64,000 bases of DNA from Elysia chlorotica (taxonomy: Eukaryota > Mollusca > Gastropoda > Plakobranchidae). The translations under genes and the position numbers were made by a program. Positions 57,400 to 64,000 of the stretch are shown piece by piece. The notes under the pieces were generated by a model that was not told the origin of the DNA, ran no database searches, and saw nothing but the letters and a program-made list of their open reading frames with translations. The stretch lies in the NCBI GenBank assembly GCA_003991915.1, contig RQTK01000881.1:1-64000 (forward strand), written 5' to 3'. Each line of letters starts with the position of its first letter. The stretch's first letter is position 1.

Positions 57400-59560
57400 T
57401 CAATGTGCAAACAGAATGTATCAATAAATAATGATAAATACTATAAATCATCAAGTAAAATTCATTTGATTATGTAATTTATAATAGATGACAAATTCTT
57501 TTTCTCAGGTTGGTTCATATATTTACGAAGGGGAAAAAAGCCCCAACAAAGTAAGAGTTGCACTTGTCAAAAATTAAAATTAAAGCTTTGAATTACCAGT
57601 TTCCCCACCATTTGTATTAGAAAAAAAATCCATTTGTTTAGCTTCACAAGTCTGAAAAGAGAATAAGATGTATCTTTAGAACCTAATACAGTAATAGCAA
57701 ACTCAGAACTGCAAACTCCATTTTAAAAAAATATTCTTCCCAAATTATTTCTGCAGTAGGTTGCTATAGTATGAGCTTAAAAATGAAACCAAGGGCCAAT
57801 TTCAACACCAGCATTATTTATGCACTGTCCTTGTGTCTTACAATCAAACTATGATTACACCTTAACATCAACCTATACCGAGACTGTTCGATTTTCACGG
57901 GTTGGGTATAAATCTATCTTCTTGCCATTATATGTTCCGATTCTGGAATGCCTCTACCAAAAATATGACAAAGATTAAGAAATATAATTATGAGGAAAAT
58001 GTCCAACATTTGTCCCAAACTAAGTAATTGTCCTGTTCCTTATACAACATCAGATTTCCATTTTGTCTTTTCCCGGAGACTTTTGATTCAAAACTGCTGT
58101 AAAAACTGTTCAAACTAAGTCTTAATATCACTTAGTTTCGATATCACTATCACATAAGGTTTATGACTTGTGATTACAGGAAATATATTATGTTTATTTT
58201 CTTGCATAAATACATCTGGCACTGTCATCAAAATTATTGAGCACATAAGTTTACTCAGTATGATTTTCTCTGACAAATTTTCTAAGACAAAGCATAAAAA
58301 CAATAATAATGAAAAAAACTAAAAAAGACGTAAGCATACACTGTTATCCAAAATAAAAACAAAAATATGCGCAAAAGAATCTATTTTCATTGTCAAGTTC
58401 AAATATTTATGATGAAATTTGTTCATCTGAACCAACTAAATTATGTAACAATAGCTCTAAGTATTGCATGAGCAACTGGTAGTCATCATTGGGACAGCGT
58501 ACAAAACTAAAATGGATACATTTGATTGTGAAGATAATAACCAGTTTGTACAGCATATGTGTGTAGAGTAAAAAATATTGAAGCTAAACAAACATGAACA
58601 AAATATTGGTGTATAATGTGCCTTTGGGTTTATGATTAAAATCTGTTCCAAAGAGGGTTTGGAAATCATGCATTTCAAGTCTTCTTTGCATATGCTGATT
58701 TCCATATGATCATTGTTAGAAAATAGGTGTTCTTGTGGATGGGTCCCAAAACCAACATCTGACATTTTATATGTAGCCACACAGAGACAAACTGGAGATG
58801 GTCCCAGTTTATCACACCATAACAACACTGATCTAACCAGAAGTGAACATGGCAGATTCATTGAGATTTGAACTGGGGACATCTAATAATAAGCATTGCT
58901 CTATTTAATCGAGTTAAAACTTGGGGACTGTCTTTAGACATTGCATGAGTTAAGGCCTAGTTACTGTGCACGCTCTATATTGGGGACTTTTCGAAAATTT
59001 ATGAAGGTAAAAGCTTTTATTTTTTCTTAATTTTAAAACGTGCAGATCAATACAAAAAGGAACTAGCACAAGAGCATATCAATGCTCCCAATATGTATGG
59101 GGCATGATGGAAAAAGGTTAATTGAATATGATCAGTATAGTCAAATTCTGGACTCCCCAGGAGAAACATGAACAATTTGCCTAACATGAAAGTCTTTTTA
59201 ACTTCTATAGCAAGACTAGAGATCATGGATCAAGATTTAAAGAAAGATCATTTGAAATTATTTCCAATATTTTGTAGGGTCTTGCTGTTATTCACAACTT
59301 TAACTGAATATCATTCATTTAGTATGAAATCATGAATCCATAATGATGAAATTTGAGACAAGTTAACATGATGATTTAAAGATATACCTGATTAAGAGGA
59401 ATTTTTGGATCTGATAAATGCAAAAAGGAATAGCTGTTATGTTCTAATAATGCTGAGAGTTACAATGATAATAATTTTTAATCACCCCAATCTTGATGCA
59501 ATAAAATCTTGTTTTTTAAGTTACAAAAGTAATGAATAAATTTGTTCAATTTATTGGACA
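57400..59560. other. probable 3' UTR or flank of the SLBP-family gene
   Basis: AT-rich, without coding frames of interest. A minus-strand AATAAA lies only about 10 nt after the SLBP stop (plus strand 59550-59555), so the true 3' end may be very close or further out. Confidence 0.35.
58727..58910 (-). repeat. degenerate SINE
   Basis: tcttgtggatgggtcccaaa, ccaacatctgacattttata, gtagccacacagagacaaac and gatttgaactggggacatct follow the SINE module order. The final phrase is the reverse complement of a decayed B box. Confidence 0.6.
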
Positions 59561-59564
59561 ATTC

Positions 59565-62500
59565 TTAATCATCGTCAAGGCGCACCTGCTCCTGCACCTG
59601 ATGAGCCACATTAAAGTCAATGTCAGCAGAATCCAGGAAAGCTGCAATATCATCCTCTAATTCCTCTTGCAAGCCATCGTCTTCGTCCAAGTCAATTTCA
59701 TCATCTTCATTATCATGGCAACCACCCCTGATAGCCACATCAGATTCATTTTCTTTCTCCACCTCAGGGACACGACCACGGGCAACAATACTGGCCCAGC
59801 TGTTTCCCTCTTGAGAACTTTCACTTCCAGATCTGAGCAAGAAAATGAAAAAAAAAAAGTTATAAAGTCAGACAGGTGTAGAAATGTGTGTAGCTATAAT
59901 TATATCAAAACATGTAATTGCATATAAATATCTATCATACCAGTGCATATTGATACTCCTTTAAAGGACCAGTTTTACTGTCTTAGTCTCACCATTTTCG
60001 TTACTGACGGTTATCTGTAAGGCAACAGTAAGGTTCAGTGTTAAAGATCTACAATATAACAAGGAGCTGAACGTTCACCTAGCCAAAGTACGGGGCTACC
60101 ATCGTGGAATTATAAATTCGCACATTTCCATAGATTACAAAAATGATGATTGTAAACTCAGGAGGAAAGGAGGAAAGAGTGCAAAAGGGCGGAAAATACA
60201 GAGAAAGGAAGAAATTCCCCTTTTTGCTAGCAAAAACGAGGATTTCCTCGGATCCGTGGAAAACCATCATCACTGATTTATGTAAGGAAAAAGGAAAAAA
60301 AAAAGATTCCCCAATTCCTCGAGAACTATATATTCTTTCTGTATTTGAATGGAAAACAAAAACAAACCTTGCAATGTCTAATTTTTTAAATGTAACAGTA
60401 CCAAAGGATCTTCAATTGCTTTCATTAGGAACATCCATTGCCAATTAACATTTTAATTTGAAAGATTGAAGGCTTATTCTTGAGTGATTACTATTTGAGG
60501 TTTTTTGGGTTATTTTGAATAACAAAAGATAAAACTAAAAGTGTTGATATTTATTTCGGTGTGCATTTCAATGCAAACATGTGCTTGCAAATCGGCATAT
60601 CAATGCAAAAAAGAAGTGTGTATGTGGCGAGCATGGTGGGAAAATGTTAATGTCCTGTATAAAAAACAAAGTGAAAAGTCACTGACTTGGCTGGTTCCTG
60701 GGCTCCTGTCTCTTCATTGGCCCATGCATGAAGGCGCCGCTTCCAGAGCTTCACCTGAGCATCCCAGGACCGACGACTGCACTCCTTATCTTTCCTGGGA
60801 GTTCTTGGATGTTTTTTGCCATTATGGCTGCGCAACTCTCTGCACAAAAAGACAATCATAATATTGTATATAGTTTAGCTGCAAATAACATTTTTTTTGG
60901 TTGTATACTTATCCAGTCCCAGGTTAATGTGAGCTGACAATAAAAAGGTATGACGATATTAGTTCTGATAATAACAGTGCCACATATGGCTTACAGCCCA
61001 AACACAGCCCAGTAGCAGTATAATTACTACGATCGGATTAGTGAAAATATTTATAAAACAAGTGGATGAAACCAATGATGAACTGTTAGCTCAAAAAATT
61101 TAATGAGGGCTCCTGACACTGTAAGATAAAAAAAAAGAACAATACATGGCTCAAGAGCATGATGTAGGAAACCATCTATAGTTGCTGATTTTTCTTCAAT
61201 TATAGTTTTACCTCAGGCAAGAGCATAAAAACCATCAAGAGACACTAAAATATCAATTTGATGACCACCTTCTGAATATCAGTGAAGATGACACACTTCT
61301 GTGCAAAGGGTAAGGTTAACGAAAAAACAGCAACCAAAAACAAAAAAATTAGAAACAATCAGATTTATCTAAATAATGTGAAGGAGAAACAAAATGATCT
61401 AAGTTTTTAATTTACCTTGGTATCAGTTCAATATACAATCGATAAGCATCTGTGTTTTTCCCATATGCAATATCTTTTTCCCTCCGAGCCATTCGCACTT
61501 TATTCCTTGAGAAACGGAAGATATCAACATCATACATATATATTAAGATGATAAATTTATAATCTAATTTTGAATAACAAAAAAAAAATCGGTTTGATTC
61601 TCTATCACGAAAAAAAAAATCCACAACTTTCCACTACATTCACATCAACAATTCATAAAAACATAGAGGTAATTTTCAAGATCTGGGGCAGGTTTTATCA
61701 AGCATTTAGTTGAAAATTCAAACAGAACAGCAAGGAGGAAGTATCATCCTTGGATATTAACTAATAAGATAAAAAGATAAACATCCAATCAAGACAATTT
61801 ACAGCTGAACACAAAAACAACCATGTTAAAATAATGTTAAAAAGCCATAGAAGTAATTGAAACAAATTGATCATTATATTAGTAACTGACAAAACTTGAA
61901 TAGTTTAATGTCACAGAGAGTGCTGGTACTAAAAATGCACCAGGAGCAAAATTCCTCAAATTTGATGCAATGCATAAGTGAGGCAACCAGGGTGAATCAG
62001 GCAAAGTTGCCAATGTAGGTTTTGAGCTAGAGTCCTCTAAAATAAAAAAAATTAAAATTCTATATTTGGACCTTTTCAAGTACATAATAATTTGAATATC
62101 TCAAGTTCTAGAAATGATAAAGTTATACTTTTTGCAACCTCTTAAAATGCATTTAATGCTTTTTAACACACTATCAATAACTCCAAAAGTCAAATTTCCA
62201 ACTTGTGTGATTCACCCTGATTGCCTCACATATTTATTAAAAATTAAGGGTGAAACTCGGCACTCACTAATGACTTTTAATTGGCTGAAATTGAGAGAGT
62301 TAGGAGTTCAAGAGTTGGAACATGGAGCACAGAAACAGCTACATTATGTCCATGGTGTTCTAGAGATTAATGCATTACACAGGTAGAGGTGACCCTTCTT
62401 TTATTTCATAGATTGGAAAAGGTGTAAAATCCTGTATCAATGTGGGAGGTTAAAATATGAGCTCCATAACAACGATTCTGTCAAAAGACATGGCAATAAT

Positions 62501-63562
62501 AATTAACATATTTATCCTTTTCATATTTCTTCTTTTGCAAAACATTTAAAAGAAAAACGGGAAAACAAGCATAATTGTTAATCAACAATTAGATAATGAG
62601 TTCTGCCGAACACTGAACTGAATGTGTCAATTGTTAGAGAATTTGAACTAATATGGAGGTTATGAAATAAACTGAACTTATAGAACAGTAATCTGGTAAA
62701 GAACTATATCAAATCTCACAGTTCTTTCCAATCAGGCTTGGGTTGGCTATTTGAAGAGTCCTCATTTGTTGGCCTGAAGTAAAACCTTACAATTTGTAAC
62801 TTGTAAATTAAAGCTTATCATAAAAACTCATGATTCATAGAACAGTGTGTAACATAGATAGTTATGTGATCGGACAAACAGTCTTACGTATAAAATACAG
62901 AGTGTGAAAAAATAGGTTTGCATTTGAATATAACTAAAAAAAGTAATCAAGCAGGCATTGGGCAGAAACTTGTTCTCTTTAAGCTACTTGGTTCTGATAT
63001 TATTTTGGGAACACTCCAGTCTACTGATTTGCAACACATTTTAAAGCATTATACTCACTCTTCCTCAGATATTGTAGGCAATCTTGAGTCTTCATCACTA
63101 TCCTGCGCTGTATTTTCAGACGGTAGTTCAAGGCGGCGCCGAGTCCTGGGAAATTGGATTATTAAAAATAGAAACTGAAAATTATTGGATCCTGGACTTT
63201 AGTCCCATCTCATAAGGAAAATTTGAGAAAAAAAAAATGATGTATTGATACGACAGAGATTTGCACACACAACATTACAACTTATTGATTTTGGAACAAA
63301 TAATAATTTGAAGTTTCAAGCTTAAGTATATACTTATTAGAGTAATTGAGGTAGTTAAAATTGTAGACTAACTGTACCTTTTAAAATTTAAAAGTTACAA
63401 AAAAATTGAGTATTTATATATATAAAAAAAAGATTGATGTATCTCCACACGAGACCTTCAAAACCATCTGGACTGAGATAAAGATAAATTTATATATATT
63501 ACCATGAAGCCTTGTCTAGCCTGGAAGACTTTCTTGAATATTCGGGTGTGCAACTGTTTATC
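59565..63562 (-). CDS. SLBP: histone stem-loop-binding protein family, 3' part (5 exons visible)
   Basis: Binds the 3' stem-loop of replication-dependent histone mRNAs (family role). Minus-strand exons: 63562-63503, 63145-63059, 61505-61416, 60839-60687, 59832-59565. All junctions are phase 2 with GT/AG borders, encoding the C-terminal 218 residues. The RNA-binding domain spans exons 3-4: [58 protein letters not shown]. This matches the family's YGKNT..Y..YI, HP.TP and SRRSWD..(I/V)KLW motifs. Differences: TPRK where vertebrates have TPNK, Glu-Cys before SRRSW where vertebrates have Lys-Tyr, and AWANE in place of the FWDPP-like end. The C-terminus is acidic ([20 protein letters not shown]). 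The 5' exons lie beyond the window. It could be a divergent paralogue rather than the canonical gene. Confidence 0.88.
61979..62228. mobile_element. ~250-bp MITE-like element, copy 2 (SLBP-family intron)
   Basis: Terminal inverted repeats at 61979-62002 and 62205-62228 match at 21 of 24 positions. The interior matches 27367-27620 in order. It lies in the intron between the 63145-63059 and 61505-61416 exons. Confidence 0.85.
62240..63050. other. intronic sequence, nothing further seen
   Basis: Part of the SLBP-family intron to the right of the MITE-like copy. No extra exon with matching phase was recognised. Confidence 0.4.
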
Positions 63563-64000
63563 CTAAAAAAAAAGTTTGTGTGTTATATGGTAGTTAATAT
63601 AAGTAAAACAAAAAACAATACAGGTTAATTTTGAAAAGTAAAAACGTTAATACTGAATCAAATAGAACATGAAAATAAAACTTTTCAGAGATGCCATTCT
63701 AAAACCATTTTTGATTTTCTTTGAATAAAGTCAGTCTTGGCTTAATTTGATGTTTGATAAATTTCAGACAACACAAAAATGTATGGTTGGAAAGCATCAA
63801 TAAACAAATACAAATAATGAACGTAAGAAGGCAAAAAAGTTCCTGTGTGTTAGGTGGTAGTTCTTGTTAAATCCTACTCAACAGTGCAGGGTGTAAAATA
63901 TATAAAAACAAAAAGAACTAAAAAAGTAAAACTGTCATTTTTCAAAACAAGTTATCAAACTTGTGAAATTCAAAGAAATGCCACTCCTAATCCAGTTTTT

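Overview
This is an AT-rich eukaryotic nuclear window. It has short exons split by long introns with GT/AG borders and polypyrimidine tracts, dense microsatellites, tRNA-derived SINEs and decayed non-LTR retrotransposons. The four recognisable genes are animal genes. The repeat style (recurrent tagatctagatct motifs, LINE tails of the kind seen in marine invertebrates) suggests a lophotrochozoan, probably a gastropod mollusc. That taxonomic call is inference only.

Layout. 1-12 kb is a gene-free block with at least three LINE fragments, several SINE copies and palindromic repeats. One acidic open exon with a good start context and donor (12028-12209) is the only gene-like signal there. 16.1-23.2 kb (+) is TIPIN in eight coding exons; its first intron carries a non-LTR element with intact ends but no reverse transcriptase. 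26.3-34.0 kb (+) is RPP30 in eleven coding exons, with a decayed LINE immediately upstream. 34-40.8 kb is intergenic, with a polyglutamine-type minisatellite, SINEs and diverged duplications. 43.3-49.9 kb (-) is CREBRF in seven coding exons, with a probable long 3' UTR to about 40.78 kb and a non-coding first exon near 50.7 kb. 51.4-51.8 kb is a CTA satellite containing an assembly gap. 52-59.5 kb is intergenic or 3'-flanking sequence. 59.6-63.6 kb (-) is the 3' part of an SLBP-family gene that runs off the right edge.

All exon borders below were worked out by hand. Every reading frame closes across every junction (TIPIN 435 aa, RPP30 327 aa, CREBRF 733 aa, SLBP C-terminal 218 aa). TIPIN (replication fork protection) and SLBP (histone mRNA processing) both act in S phase, RPP30 processes tRNA, and CREBRF is a bZIP-type transcription regulator. 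Nothing in the sequence shows that the four are co-regulated.

The most interesting observations are: a pair of about 250-bp elements with terminal inverted repeats, one beside an RPP30 acceptor and one in an SLBP intron; an RT-less LINE derivative with a perfect target duplication; an SLBP RNA-binding domain that departs from the vertebrate sequence at key places; and a SINE family that appears with two different tRNA-like heads. I did not find a clearly new multi-gene system.
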